A program made the translations under genes and the position numbers. The notes under the pieces were generated by a model, which did no database searches, was not told where the DNA came from, and saw only the letters and a list, made by a program, of their open reading frames with translations. A DNA stretch of 64,000 nucleotides from Epinephelus fuscoguttatus. Lineage: Eukaryota; Chordata; Actinopteri; Perciformes; Serranidae. Numbering within the stretch: position 1 is the first letter of the stretch; each line of letters begins with the position of its first letter. The stretch lies in assembly GCF_011397635.1 (NCBI RefSeq), contig NC_064757.1, forward strand, positions 30,829,339 through 30,893,338, read 5' to 3'. This document shows, one piece after another, positions 29,001-39,720 of the stretch.

Positions 29001-29122
29001 TTTGTATCCTTTTTTTTTTAATCTTCATCTCTCAAACTTCTCTCTCTGTCTCTCAGAACATTCACAGAGTGCTGCTGGCCCATCAGGACGAAGCAGAGGC
29101 TAACAGCTTGGCAGTTTCCTAA
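11056..29122 (+). CDS. spef2: Sperm flagellar protein 2 (38 coding exons)
   Basis: Central-pair (C1b) projection protein needed for sperm tails and motile cilia; known to bind IFT20. The start MSDILCRWLNEEL matches the family N-terminus. Exon starts: 11056, 11550, 11785, 12259, 12729, 13352, 13584, 13932, 14531, 16054, 16307, 16656, 16893, 18323, 18599, 18880, 19288, 19461, 19846, 20225, 20698, 21116, 21368, 21734, 22241, 22383, 22539, 22785, 23135, 23680, 23967, 24227, 24518, 26575, 27050, 27483, 28685, 29057. The sum is 5154 nt, or 1717 aa (human about 1822). Domains: CH-like N-terminus (about 1-110), Lys/Glu-rich coiled coils, an adenylate-kinase-like part with P-loop GKFCSGKT near residue 582 and WILDGFP near 704, Pro/Ser-rich linkers, then a Glu-rich and an EF-hand-like C-terminal part (about 1434-1494). 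Exon 24 uses a GC donor. Exon ends follow GT consensus otherwise. Confidence 0.95.
15126..15156. repeat. Short near-perfect palindrome
   Basis: The arms CCCATATTCCTTCA and TGAAGGAAATATGGG pair with a single one-base bulge. It sits in spef2 intron 9, immediately before the solo-LTR-like segment. Confidence 0.6.
15163..15516 (-). mobile_element. Solo-LTR-like fossil in spef2 intron 9
   Basis: Read on the minus strand, the segment begins TGTCACAACC and ends in TTATTACA, giving TG...CA termini. It is about 354 bp long and resembles teleost LTR sequences in composition (CTTTATT and TTGCCTG repeats). The flanks AAATA and AAATT are a possible imperfect 5-bp target duplication. No internal coding region is present, so it would be a solo LTR of an endogenous LTR element. 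The family is not determined. Confidence 0.42.
17068..18259. mobile_element. TTAA-flanked TIR element, copy A (interrupted)
   Basis: Termini are AGGTCTAGTGTCTAGGATT at the left and the inverse of AGGTCCAGTGTGTAGGATTTAG at the right. Both ends are flanked by TTAA (17064-17067 and 18260-18263). TTAA duplication with short TIRs is the signature of piggyBac-type elements. This copy carries no transposase, so it would be a nonautonomous member. It lies in spef2 intron 13 and is split by a second element (17098-18031). Four further copies or partial copies lie in this window. Confidence 0.7.
17098..18031. mobile_element. hAT-like nonautonomous element nested in copy A
   Basis: It begins CAGGGGCGGAAATCCCA and ends with the inverse of CAGGGGCGAAAATCCCA, giving 17-bp terminal inverted repeats that differ at one position. 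CAGGGG termini are typical of hAT elements. Subterminal poly-C/G tracts are also inverted. About 934 bp, no transposase ORF, and no clear 8-bp target duplication (TGACATCT against CATGAGGT), so the hAT assignment rests on the termini only. Confidence 0.55.
24911..24934. repeat. (TA)n microsatellite
   Basis: About 12 TA units abut the left end of the Tc1 element, which inserts at TA dinucleotides; the repeat may have been the target. Confidence 0.85.
24935..26522 (+). mobile_element. Tc1/mariner element, about 1.59 kb
   Basis: The TIRs begin CAGTACAGGCCAAAAGTTTG and run inward about 270 bp (24935-25205 against 26255-26522). By eye they differ at only a handful of positions, so the insertion is fairly recent. 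A TA lies on each side. The element carries a damaged Tc1 transposase on the plus strand. It sits in spef2 intron 33, between exons ending at 24700 and starting at 26575; the right TIR ends only 52 bp before the exon. Confidence 0.95.
25348..26359 (+). pseudogene. Tc1 transposase, inactivated
   Basis: The frame starts MARTNQLTKEKRVAIITLRT with a paired-like helix-turn-helix. The DDE catalytic core follows, with the WSDES, QQDNDPKHTS and NPIEMVWGELD blocks. Two in-frame stops occur just after the first DNA-binding helix (25483-25491). About ten codons between the KHGG and DTVGD blocks are missing. A frameshift near 26110 moves the last third, from the PQSPDLNP block to the end, into another frame. 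The protein is therefore dead, although the element could still be moved by an active relative. Confidence 0.92.
28044..28262. mobile_element. TTAA-flanked TIR element, copy B (partial)
   Basis: Left end AGGTCTAGTGTGTACGA follows TTAA at 28040-28043. The internal sequence (ATTGGCAAA, AATCACCTGAAAATA, TTCTCCTACATACTTGGCA) matches copies C and E. No right TIR is recognisable. It lies in spef2 intron 36. Confidence 0.6.
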
Positions 29123-29272
29123 AATATAAGACATACATATACTGTACATACACACACACTGGTGTCTGCATCACAAAGAACTCTTTCACTAAGGAAATGC
29201 AAAAGATGTTGAAGCGTTCTCATTACTTTTACATTTGACGTTTGCTGAAATGTATCACTTGTTTCAGTATTA

Positions 29273-29278
29273 AATAAA
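29273..29278 (+). terminator. spef2 polyadenylation signal
   Basis: AATAAA lies about 150 bp after the spef2 stop codon and is the first canonical hexamer there. Confidence 0.6.
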
Positions 29279-30563
29279 TATGTCTGCAGCCACATCTTGC
29301 AGTCAGTATGTAGAAATGTCTGTGCCTGATGCAGGGTGGAATCACAACAATAACATCAACGATGGCAGGATTGACCTCTCTTATTCCCTTTTTTTCCCCG
29401 ATACACTCCAGCAGTTTTTCTGACTGACTTGTTTTTCTAATGACCTCTCTGACACAGAAAAGCATTGGTTGTGGCTACAATGAGTGCATTGTCCAGGATA
29501 ACCTACATGTCAAGCCTGACTTACCAGCAACTGCCTGCCAGGGCACCCACAACTCTACCAACGTCCATTCAGCAGTGATGATGTGTTACGGTAGCTACTC
29601 TACTTAGCAGCCACTGCTGCCTGTTTGCCAATCAAGTTACTGTGCATGCTGTTTGTGAATTACTGAATGTGTAAAAATAGGGGCATGTATAGATAAGTAA
29701 TCAGTGCTGTTTGCTAACTTTTCACATTACAGCAGATATGGCAATGTTTCTCTGCTTCATTAATTTAGTTAGATACAGGTGTGACAATAAATATCATCAT
29801 TATCATCAATAAGTTTCTTCCTGTACTCAGTGATTGAGGGGGTTTCATTCTGTCAGCAGCCTTGAGAGAATGTAACTCCTGTTAACATTTCCATTTGTCT
29901 AATTTGATACAACAAGGCTCGGGGAACCCCAACACCCCACCCCTCTGACCCACCTCCCTGTCTCTTTTTCCCTCCCTTTCATTACCGCTGCAGGTCCAAG
30001 GCTCTTGGACGTCTCAGTGTCTGACTTTTAGAGAAAACAGAGCCACTCACATTATGTCATACAGACAGAATCATACTTGCAGACTTGCATCTATAACCTG
30101 AATAATACAGAATAAATCAGGGCCTTATTTCGGACGTTTTACATTTGTTGCAAGATAAAGCGTACTGGATACAGTCTTTGTTTACTGTGTAAGGATTTTG
30201 GATTTCCCTCGTGTCGACTTGACACTGCAGAGTGTCTAAGAGAGTCTTTACTCCTGCGCAAACAGTGAGATCAGAAAGAAGACTTTCAGGACTTTACATG
30301 GTGCTCTGAAAAGACAATGTAAATTTTCTGTTTTATGCTGGTAATCCTGTGTTTTTTCCTTCTAATGTCTTGTGGAAAATTTTGTGCAGATCACATTTCT
30401 GTTTTCGAGCCTGTTTGCCCAGTTACTCACTGGATCCAACTTTCTTTCTCATAAGGAATTCTTGTTCGCGCAGCAAAGTTTTCATTACAGTTTATGTTTG
30501 AATTGGAGGACTATTTTAAGAGGACCTTGGCTGCAGGTCAGCGTGCGGTATTCTAAGAACAAC
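29279..30563. other. spef2-ugt3a intergenic region and ugt3a 5' flank
   Basis: No ORF of interest and no repeat recognised. A pyrimidine-rich stretch near 29950-29990 and the segment just before 30564 may hold the ugt3a promoter and 5'UTR, but no clear TATA box or factor site stands out. Confidence 0.4.
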
Positions 30564-33500
30564 ATGGGAATTGTATTTTGGATGTTTTCTCTTCTGGCTC
30601 TTCCAGTCCTTCAGTCTGCCAAGATCCTGACTGTCTGTCTAATTGGTGAGTAGTGGAGCAGTGGTTGTTAAAGTGTCCTTTTATGAGTAGTATTAGGGAT
30701 ATTACGACTGGTGAGTGAAGAAAGTAAGTGTGTACGATTCATGTAGTATATTGCAAACAGTGAGACACATGTTCAGACAGCACGGTTATTTCATGTTGTC
30801 TCCTCTCCTCTGATCCAGGAGGAAGCCACTACTTGTTACTAGATGAAATTTCTCACAACTTACATCAGCATGGCCATGAGGTCCGCATGCTCCTGCAGCT
30901 GGGCAACCCTGTGATTACAGGTCATACACTATGCACACAAATATACATACACAGAGAAATATCTGACACCATGTTTTTCATCTTTTCTCTGATGTAGTCA
31001 CTCTAATTTCCATGTTTATAACTGCAAATTTCTGTTGACTGTCCTCACAGGTTTTTCCTACACAGGCCGTGCAGACAGTTACCAGACAAGCACCTGGTCC
31101 TTAGGGGAGAAATACATCAAAGAATACAATAACTGGTTCCTGGAGCAACAGAGACTGTTTTTACTGGGAAGGTATCACACGGATTTTTAGGAGACAAGCT
31201 CTCATAAGCTACCTAATCTTGTTTTCTTAAGTCTGGTTTTCCATCAGTGTTTTTAAGGCTCTTGACTTTATCTAAACATTGATCCCCAATATGTTTCTGT
31301 TTTAGACTTTTGAACCCTCCTGTATTAAAGTGAATTATCAACAGCATTGGCTTATGTCAGATTTTAATTCTTTCCCACTCCAGTGGCCTCTCTGTTTGTT
31401 TTCCTCTTACTCTGTCTCTTTTTCTTCCTCTCTCTGTCTTTCAGGGATACCTTTAATAACTTTCTAAACTTCATGGGGCACCTGTCCTATCAGTGCGACA
31501 AGCTGTTAGGGGATAAAGAGATAATAACTTTCCTCCAGAGGGAACGCTACGACATCGCCATCCTTGATGCTTTTAACCCCTGCTCCTTCATCCTGGCACA
31601 CAAACTTGGTATATCTGCTGCTCATATCACTCTGGATTATGTCATAATTACCATCATCCTTTAGATCTTAACATTACTACATTTCCATGCACTTCATACT
31701 TGATTTGCCCCAGGTGTCAGCTACATAGCTTTCTATCCTGGCACTCTGAATGGTCCTCTGTCCATCGATCTCCCCAGCCCAGTCTCCTACATCCCAGTCT
31801 TCGGCTCCCAGCTGTCTGATCACATGAGTCTCTGGGGTCGTGCAAAGAACCTCTTTTATTCTGTCTTGGCTCCTGTAGGTAAGGATGGTGTTAAATAAGA
31901 GATCACATAGTGCCAAGGGGATTATCTATCTATTATCTTTAATACACACTGTAATGCAGAAGAATTTTAAATGAGTGCCTTTTTAGATATTATGAATATA
32001 GGTTTTTACATACTCATACCTCAGTGTCTTCTCATTTGTAATGTGCTGTCTCTGTATTAGTACTTTTAAATCTCACATTTCACACATCTTCCTTTTCCGC
32101 TGCTGTTAGCACATCATCTAAATATAGTAATCCATACTTTTTCTTTTTTAAACATCTTAATTTCCTCCATTCATGACTGGCTAATATTCTGTGTAAAATG
32201 ATTGTACATGTAGTGAGAATATTTACATTAATTCTTCTTAAATTAAAATCTGCCTGCTTTGCTTCATTCTAACTTTGTTTGCATGCAATGAGATATTTTT
32301 TCATCTCAAAGGGATAGTTCAGATTTTTTGAAGTGGGGTTGTATGAGGCACTTATCCATAGTCAGTGTATTTCTTACAGTAGATGTCTGTCGGCATGCCC
32401 ACAGGTTGGAGAAGCGGCAGGAGCACTGACTTGGAAGCTAAGCAAAATACTGCTGTGGATGGAGGGAAGCAGCCAAATGTTTTTAGCCACCAAAAAAAGT
32501 CCCACCGAAGAATATTTCTGCTGCTTCACCTTGCCATCAGACAGCCATTAACAGCCTGAGTTCCCCATCTATGCTCAATGCCACCCAATTCCACTGACAA
32601 AAGTGTAACTTTGGCTCGCTGAACACAGGAGCTGCTGCCCCCGTCCACAGCAGTACATTGCTTAGCTTCCATCTAAGTGCTTCTGCCTTCAGCTTTCAAG
32701 TTGGCACTTGTGCGGCTTCTCCAAACTGGGAGAATGCCAACTAACATCTACTGTATGTAAAACACTGACTCTGGACGAGTATCTCATACAACCCCACTTT
32801 AAAAGATCCAGACTATCCCCTTTGGCAATGGTATTTTTTTGTATCACCATCTACTACTAAATTTCTTACTGAAAGACTGTTCTGTGTTTGCAGCGAGCCA
32901 GGAAGGGATCTAGCTGATTAGTTAAGACACTAGTTATGATAATAAATCTGATTGGCTTTCACCAAATGTTTATCATACACTGTTGGTGTTTTTTGATTGT
33001 GTCTTGTGTTGTATATCAAAGGCCAGGAACTCGTATGGTCAGTGTTTAGGGAAGTAGCTGAACGCCACCTTGAGTCAGGTTCACTGCCTGGTGGTCTGGA
33101 GGAGTTACATCGAGAAGCTGAACTCTGGGCCTTCAACACTGACTTCTCACTGGAGTTCCCCCAGCCTCTTATGCCCTACACTGTGCTGGTGGGAGGTCTG
33201 CTGAATAAACCTGCGAAGCCTCCAACACAGGTTTCACCCCTTGATATACATATTTAGATACATTAATGAGACTGAGCTTTTCAAATTTCTAATTTATTTC
33301 CCTCTTTTTGTCTTTCTCACTCTAACTTCTCTTCATCTGTCTCTCTACCTGGCTTACTCAACACTGCAAATTTTTGTTTGCACATTTCTTCCATTGCCCG
33401 TACCCCTACTCTTTCAATCCTCAGGATCTGGAGTTGTGGATCTCTAATTTTGGAGAAGCAGGTTTCATTGTAGTGACTCTGGGATCAATGGTCTCTTCCG

Positions 33501-34846
33501 TCTCAGTGGACCCTCTGCTTGTAGAGCTGGTGGCTGGCTTCTCGAGGATCCCTCAAGGGGTGCTGTGGAGGTAAAAGCATGACACAATTGACGCAAAAAA
33601 CTGGTATTTTCCAGTAATGTCAGGATATTTAGGGAAATGGCCTGAACCTGCTGTGTTTTGCTTGAAGGTACGACCCCAAACGATGGCCATCTTACCTGGA
33701 CAGACCTCCCAATGTCAGGCTGTTGGACTGGCTGCCTCTAAATGACCTGCTCGGTAGGAACAGTTTCTTACCCTAACCCTGTGTTACAAACATAATTGTG
33801 CGTTGCAGTATGATAGACTGTCATTCGCCTTGTTTATTGAAGGCATTGTGGGCTATCTGAAAAAAGAATAAAATAGTATATTTCAAGACAGATTCCTGTC
33901 GAGACTGCAGCAGATAGAGACTGGGTCACTGCTGCACTGCAGATCCGTTTTTCCCATTTAATCCCTTCATATTTAAAGACATACTACAAGACCCAAGTGC
34001 TTGCTTTAAATGTACAGTAATGTTGTTTCATCACGACTATATATAGACTATAAACAGATTGAGATACAAATACGGCCGCATCACGGCAATGAAATCGACC
34101 ATTTTGCGTATGCACATCCCCATGTTGTTTAAACCCTAGGACAGCCTGTTCTCATCTTGAGGATTTATGAGCCTGCACTGCACCCAAACACTCTAACTTC
34201 CTTTACTCAATACTGAAGCTTTCTCTATTTTCTGTTTACCCCAGGCCACAAAAAAGCGCGTCTGTTTATCACCCATGGTGGACAAAACAGTCTGCTCCAG
34301 GCAGTGTACCATGCTGTTCCTGTGCTGGGAATCCCTCTGTTTGGAGACCAGTTTGATAATGTGGTGAGGGCTGAAACAAAGGGACTTGGCCTCGCCATCA
34401 ACCCCACGCACGTCACCAGGGAACTGCTCAGCTCCACTATTCAAACAGTCATACAGGACATCAGGTTTGTGGTTCGATGGCTGGGCAAAATTTGTGATGC
34501 CAGTAGAGAACAGAGATGTCTAACTATACTCCTCCCTTTCTCTCTCTTTATTTCTCCCAATCATTTCTCCTCTTCCAGGTTCAAGTCTTCAGCGTTGCTC
34601 CTGAGCAGGATCCACAAATCCCATCCTGTCCCTCCAGCCCTTCGATTCATTCAGTGGGTAGAGCACATCCTGCACAGCGGAGGTGGAACTCATTTAAGGC
34701 CGGCATCGCTGATGCAACCATGGTACCAGAGATACCTGTTGGACTTGGTGCTTGTTCTCTTCCTGGTGCTTCTTGGACCTGTCATTCTCTGCTGGACTTT
34801 CTGTAGGAACAAGAACAGCAGGGACAAACACAAAAAAACACAATAG
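30564..34846 (+). CDS. ugt3a2: UDP-glycosyltransferase, UGT3A family
   Basis: ER-membrane enzyme that moves a sugar from a UDP-sugar to small lipophilic acceptors. Exons: 30564-30645, 30819-30920, 31051-31171, 31445-31608, 31714-31878, 33022-33230, 33425-33570, 33668-33753, 34245-34464, 34579-34846; 1563 nt, 520 aa. Residues 1-20 form a signal peptide. AKILTVCLIGGSHYLLLDEI holds the presumed catalytic His. The donor-binding signature runs from LLDWLPLNDLL to THGGQNS and GIPLFGDQ. A C-terminal membrane helix (YLLDLVLVLFLVLLGPVILC) is followed by KKTQ, a KKXX retrieval motif. The sequence follows human UGT3A1/UGT3A2 closely throughout, unlike UGT1, UGT2 or UGT8. Phe391 just before GDQ matches UGT3A2 (UGT3A1 has Asn). 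The gene follows spef2, as in human 5p13. The exact ortholog name is uncertain, since fish may have a single pre-duplication UGT3A. Confidence 0.9.
32311..32820. mobile_element. Foldback element with long inverted arms in ugt3a intron 5
   Basis: Arms of roughly 190 bp are inverted copies of each other. The left end reads GGGATAGTTCAGATTTTTTG and the inverse of the right end reads GGGGATAGTCTGGATCTTTT. Both arms contain AAGTGGGGTTGTATGAG and ACAGTAGATGT. Length is about 510 bp with no coding capacity, so it is a MITE or foldback element of unknown superfamily. Confidence 0.75.
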
Positions 34847-34987
34847 CTGTACTTAGTGTTTCCTCTGGGACACTCCAGATTGATACCTCAGCTCTGTGTT
34901 AATTGTTTATCTTGGACTTTAAAGTTGAACCAATATGGGAACTTTTAAAAAATGAATTCCTGCTACTCTAAAATACTGCAAATGTTC

Positions 34988-34993
34988 AATAAA
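34988..34993 (+). terminator. ugt3a polyadenylation signal
   Basis: AATAAA about 140 bp after the stop codon, directly followed by a second overlapping AATAAA-like hexamer. Confidence 0.65.
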
Positions 34994-35164
34994 TAAACAG
35001 TACGTGCTGTAACTGTTTTATACAAGTACACCTTTAAATACAAAAATTAGATAAGTGATAATAGGCCTTCATGTTAACGTAGGAGATGTTTGCTTTGGCC
35101 AAGTGATGAACTCAAACTCCTTTACCCCTGTAGCCCTACCAGGCCCAGAAAAGATATCTCTTAA

Positions 35165-35660
35165 AGATCCAGTGTGTATGATTTAGGGGGATATATTGGC
35201 AAAAATTGAATATGATATAACACCTATGTTTTCTTTAGTGTAAAATCACCTTACATATATGAATTGTTGGGTTTTTTGTAACCTCAAAATGAGTACTTAT
35301 GTCTACACATGGAGCAGGTCCTTGTCCATGGAGTCTGCCATGTACCACTGCCATGTTTCTACAGTGGCCCAGAGTCAACAAACCAAACACTGCGACAAGC
35401 CAAACAGTGTCGGAAAAACACAGATTTTTAATGTGAAACTGCTTTATTCAGTGTTTATACCAGTTTAAATCACTGGGTCAATTTGTTTTGGAGAGGACGA
35501 GACCTCCGCATATAATTTGACTCCTGGTAAAAATCTCCTGAACAATGAACACTGAGGGAATCCTAACTAGGAGTTCACACTTGGCACATGTGTGACGTTT
35601 CATCTGGTTGCAGTCTGCAGTCCTCACTGCTAAATGCCTCTGAATCTTACACACTGGACC
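35165..35660. mobile_element. TTAA-flanked TIR element, copy C (near full length)
   Basis: The left end follows TTAA (35161-35164) and reads AGATCCAGTGTGTATGATTT. The right end is the inverse of GGTCCAGTGTGTAAGATTC. About 496 bp with no ORF of interest. This is the most complete uninterrupted copy and can serve as a reference for the family. Confidence 0.7.
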
Positions 35661-37550
35661 AAGGACAAAAGCATAACTTGGAAAAAGGTGGTTTTTTTCC
35701 CAGAACATTCCCTTTCATTATCTAAATGAAAGCTGCAAACTACTGCAAAGCTGAAAAATTACACAAGTTTAAAAGTGGTAACAACATTAGTGTGCAAAAA
35801 AAACTGCTGATGCCATCAATAATGTTGTTCAACTTTGCCTTTCATTTTGAGTCCTTTCTCTACCCTGAAAGATTTTCACTTTGTGTATTTCAAGTTTCAC
35901 TCCAGTGGAATATCCCTAATGCCAAGTGTCCTGCCCTCTCCCCTCCCAGCGCCGTCATGTCTACCAGACGTCTCATTTGTACTGCAGCGCCACGTTGTCC
36001 AACACCTCCTTGCTGCTTTGACCTGGCTGTGCTGCAAGCAGGGGTGGTTGACAGTACTCAGGCAAACATGCACATACACCGTTAACTAAGCAACACTGAT
36101 GGGCTTTTGTGTCGTTGGATTTGTCCAAATTTAGCATATGAATGTTGAGAATGTTTTTGTGTTGCGTTGCTTTGTCTGGTTTAATGAAGACAAAGAGACA
36201 GAATATACCTGAATTCTTAAAGACATGCTCTACCTGCAAAGTTTGTGTATGCATGTGTGTATGTGTGTGTGCATGTGTGTGTTTGGGGTAGCGTTATGGT
36301 CTACTGGCTCTTCAATGATTAACCACCTGCAAGTCTCAACTCTGACCCCCACACCCTCCTCTTCTGGTTTCCACTGAGTCCCCTTCCTCTTTCTAAACAA
36401 GACACAAAAGCGAACAGCAATGTTCACGGTCAGCGCTCAAGCCACTGTTGAGGGTAGACCAGGCCTTGGAGGACCCCCCCCCCCTCTGTCCTGTCCTCCC
36501 TTCCACTCTTCACATCTGTGTTGGGGGTTAGCAGGGAGGAAAATATAGATTAGCAAGGAAATAATGACCAATTAGGACAGCTTGTTCCCTGTCCATTCAG
36601 CTGTCCATTCCTTCCCTGTATTTCATTTGTCTATTTGTCTGGCAGTTGCAAGTGCCAGTGAGTCTTCCCCTGTCTCGCACGCTATCCAAAACAGGCAGGG
36701 CAGAGCAGCCAAAGCATTACAGGGCAAAAAAGAGCAAACATTAATGAAGCAGAAGAAGAATACATGAATGGAAAATAGAATACAGGAAAATCATGGTTCA
36801 AGGGAGGAAACAGAAAAACATAGCTGCCAGAATAAGAAGATAGAAGCAGTAGTGACCAGAATAAAACAGACAACTTTCCAAAAAGTAATAAACTGCCACT
36901 TTTGGCTGTTTTGATACTGTAGCTGCATTTAATTTAGTGTTCTGTTTCTTATTTTTAATTTAAGATGGAATTGCAATTGTCTGCATCTTCTTTACAACCA
37001 TGACACTTTCACTACAGGTGTCAGACAGAGATGTCGCAGCTCTAATGTCAATTTTGATTAAACATGGTTTGAGCTTTTATTCAGCAGTGAAGGTGGTTAT
37101 TCTGAGTGGATGTTTTGAAGCTCTGATCTGTTGGTTAGAGCCCCATCTAGTGACCTGAGAAGACGACTTAACTGAGTGTGAGACGTGTGTCTAAATAAAT
37201 CATGGCTTTCTGGACAGGAATTAACCAATTCTAGAAAACAAAGCAATTAAATGTGTTCAGATACTCTTGGTAAAGGGGCCGCGTTCAGTATCTGGTTCAT
37301 GACCACCAATGTATTGCTGTTAATTACTGTTACTGTTCATTTTGTGCAACTTTACACTACTGCTCCACTAGTTTTACTCCATTACATTTTTTTCTGATGG
37401 CTTTACTAGGCTACTTTCCAGATAAAGATTTTAAAAAACCATACACAGAATCAGTCCTGCAATAAATGTTTCCTTCATGAAGGTTATAATGTTCTTTTTT
37501 CAACTGTGTGATCCTTTTAGAGGATGTACTTTGTGGTGGAATTGTATTGC
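35661..37550. other. Gene-free interval
   Basis: Several short overlapping ORFs occur (for example around 35726-36089) but none resembles a known protein or carries splice-linked partners. A C-run lies at about 36475-36484. I see no gene here. Confidence 0.5.
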
Positions 37551-37558
37551 ATTCTACC

Positions 37559-37631
37559 AAGAGGTGTTTCTAATATTTAATCTAACCTCATTTATATATA
37601 TTGGTTGGCCAAAATATTAGAAATGCCTCTT
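37559..37631. repeat. Inverted repeat (hairpin)
   Basis: The left arm AAGAGGTGTTTCTAATATTT (about 37559-37578) and the right arm AAATATTAGAAATGCCTCTT (about 37612-37631) pair over about 20 bp with two mismatches around a loop of about 33 bp. Probably part of an old interspersed repeat. Confidence 0.6.
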
Positions 37632-37689
37632 AGAGTCCTAAAGGCAAGATTTATTGATGGGGTATTGAAGTGATAAATGGCACCTTTCT

Positions 37690-38605
37690 TGTCTTCTGAC
37701 CAGTCAAAGCACTTTTACAATACAGAGTTAAATCCACACAGACATTCATACAGTGCTAGTCAAGGCAGCCATACAAGGTGCCACCTGCTATTCTGTTTCT
37801 ACATTAATATGTCATGATCCTGGGTTTGTTAATATTCAGTTATCCCAAGGACTTTATTTTGGAGTGTTCTGTTTGTGTTCCTTCTTTCATGTTATTCATT
37901 CATGTTTAATCTGCTTCTTGTCTGGTTTTACTTCCTGTCTTTGTATGTTTTCCCGCCTGTTTTCTGTCACACCTGTCTTGTTAGTCCTTCCCTGTTCCCA
38001 CAGTCTTCCCTTCACACCTGTTCTCTATTAGTCTTGTTTGCTCCACCCTAGTGTTCCACTCCACACCCTTGTTGTAAGCCAATCCCCATCTCCCTCCTTT
38101 TGACAGTGTCCTCCTGCTCCAGCTGTGTCTCATTCTTGTCATTAGTTTTCTGTGTATATATTCCTGTGTGTTTCCCCTTTGATCTTTGTCCTGCATTCAT
38201 CCCTGTGTTTCTTGGTGTCGTTCCCTGCCCTGTCTTCTGTTTGTTTGTTTTTTTTTTTGCCTGAGTTCATTATATTTTTCTTGGTTGTTTTTCAGTTTAG
38301 CTTTGGTTCTGATTTCATTTGGACTTTTAGTTACTTGCCTGTTCTGGATGTTTTTTTATCAGCTGCATTAAAGCTCGCTTTTTGTTAAAAACTTCAACCT
38401 GCCTGTTAGTCTGCATGTAGGTCCTCCTTGAACTGATTTATAACAAAATATGCTTCCGCAGAAGCTGTTTAGGGTTCAGTATCTTGTACAAGGATGCTTC
38501 GACATGCAGACTGGAGAAGGAGCTGGTGATCGAACCACCAATCTTTCAATTAGAGCAATAGTAGGCAATCCGCTGTACCTCCTGAGCCACATCCCAACTA
38601 GATTG
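37690..38605. mobile_element. Interspersed repeat split by a later insertion
   Basis: The pieces 37690-37795 (CATTCATACAGTGCTAGTCA, then AGGTGCCACCTGC) and about 38465-38605 (GGGTTCAGTATCTTGTACAA, then GATCGAACCACCAA and CTCCTGAGCCACA) look like two halves of one common teleost retroposon 3' region. They are separated by the LTR-like segment at 37810-38445. Class assignment (RTE-like or SINE-like) is from memory and uncertain. Confidence 0.45.
37810..38445 (+). mobile_element. Solo-LTR-like fossil inside the repeat
   Basis: Begins TGTCATGATCC and ends TTATAACA, giving TG...CA termini over about 636 bp. It contains a TATA-like TGTATATATTCC near 38153 and an ATTAAA hexamer near 38368, as an LTR would. 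Flanks TAATA and AAATA match at four of five bases. No internal gene remains. The family is probably Ty3/gypsy-like but not determined. Confidence 0.45.
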
Positions 38606-39057
38606 CATTTGTTGTGATAATAATAAACAGTCAACTGAGAGTATGATGAAGTTGAAAACTTTGATTCTTGCTGTTGGTTACATGTCTAGGTGATACATGC
38701 AACACATGTATTTGTTTGGAGCTACTCGTACCGTATTTGAGTATTATTTTATGCTACTTTATTCTTTTACTCCACTACATTTATCTCACATATAGTCATA
38801 TTAGAAATAAAATTGTATATTAAAAAATACTGTAATCTTGTAAAATATGTCATTTTTATTTGATTTCACCTTACTGTCAGAATAAGATTCTGACACTTGT
38901 CTTGCATCCCAGAACATCAACTATAAAAATACAATACAACATTTAACCAAACAACAAAATCACACAATACAAATTACAACAGACACTACGAAGAGTGGAT
39001 GCAGTGCAACATATTACTCAGTACCTATTACATACAATGTTCGACCCAGGATACTTT

Positions 39058-39383
39058 GGCCAGTGGTTCACTGGTCCAACCACAGGATCCAGATTTCTCC
39101 TTAGTCACTAGTTCAAGGTCCACATGGTTGAATACATTCAGCATCATACTTGCATTCAACCATGTTGTCAAGCTCTGTCAAGTAGCTGTCCGTTGTTCAC
39201 TCACTCTGTAGCAAGAAACAGCACTTCAAAATATAAACGCCGTGCCAGAAATTCACTGTACTTCAAAATAAAGTGTTTTTTTTTCCCAAACTTGACATGT
39301 TTGTGAGTCACTTGCCGTCCATTCAGAATGGTCCTATGACCCACTTTTGGACCACGATCCATGAGTTGGGAACCGCTGATTTA
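39058..39383. mobile_element. hAT-type MITE remnant
   Basis: The left end CAGTGGTTCACTGGTCCAAC and the inverse of the right end (CAGCGGTTCCCAACTCATGG) are related; GTGGTTCCCAAC-type ends are common in hAT MITEs. No ORF of interest. Confidence 0.45.
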
Positions 39384-39615
39384 GGCTACTTTTGTGTACA
39401 TTTTATACATTAATCTACCCAACATAATATATATGAACGTAAATTAGCTCCAACTGAACTGGCTACAAGATTAGAATGCTGTTTACACATTATAGTCTCA
39501 ATAGCAATAATCCAGTTAAGTAATATAGGCATTATACATAACATTCTGGGAGGCAAAGAGAGGGGCCACTGTGCATAATGATAGCAGAACTTTTACTTGG
39601 AATAGAGTCATTTTA

Positions 39616-39646
39616 GTGTGTGTGTGTGTGTGTGGGGGGGGGGGGG
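39616..39646. repeat. (GT)n followed by a G13 run
   Basis: About nine GT units run into thirteen consecutive G (39634-39646). Such tracts are length-variable and error-prone in assembly. Confidence 0.9.
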
Positions 39647-39720
39647 TCCAACCCAAGAGAAACTGGAATACTGCAACTCTCCTTTTACTTATCTAAACAA
39701 ATCCTCTCTGAATCGTTAGA

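Noticed and set aside
35726-36089. Overlapping ORFs of 84-119 codons as a gene
   Set aside because: No motif, no splice partner, low-complexity neighbourhood.
38152-38388. Phe/Ser-rich ORFs near 38.2 kb
   Set aside because: They fall inside the LTR-like repeat and reflect T-rich sequence.
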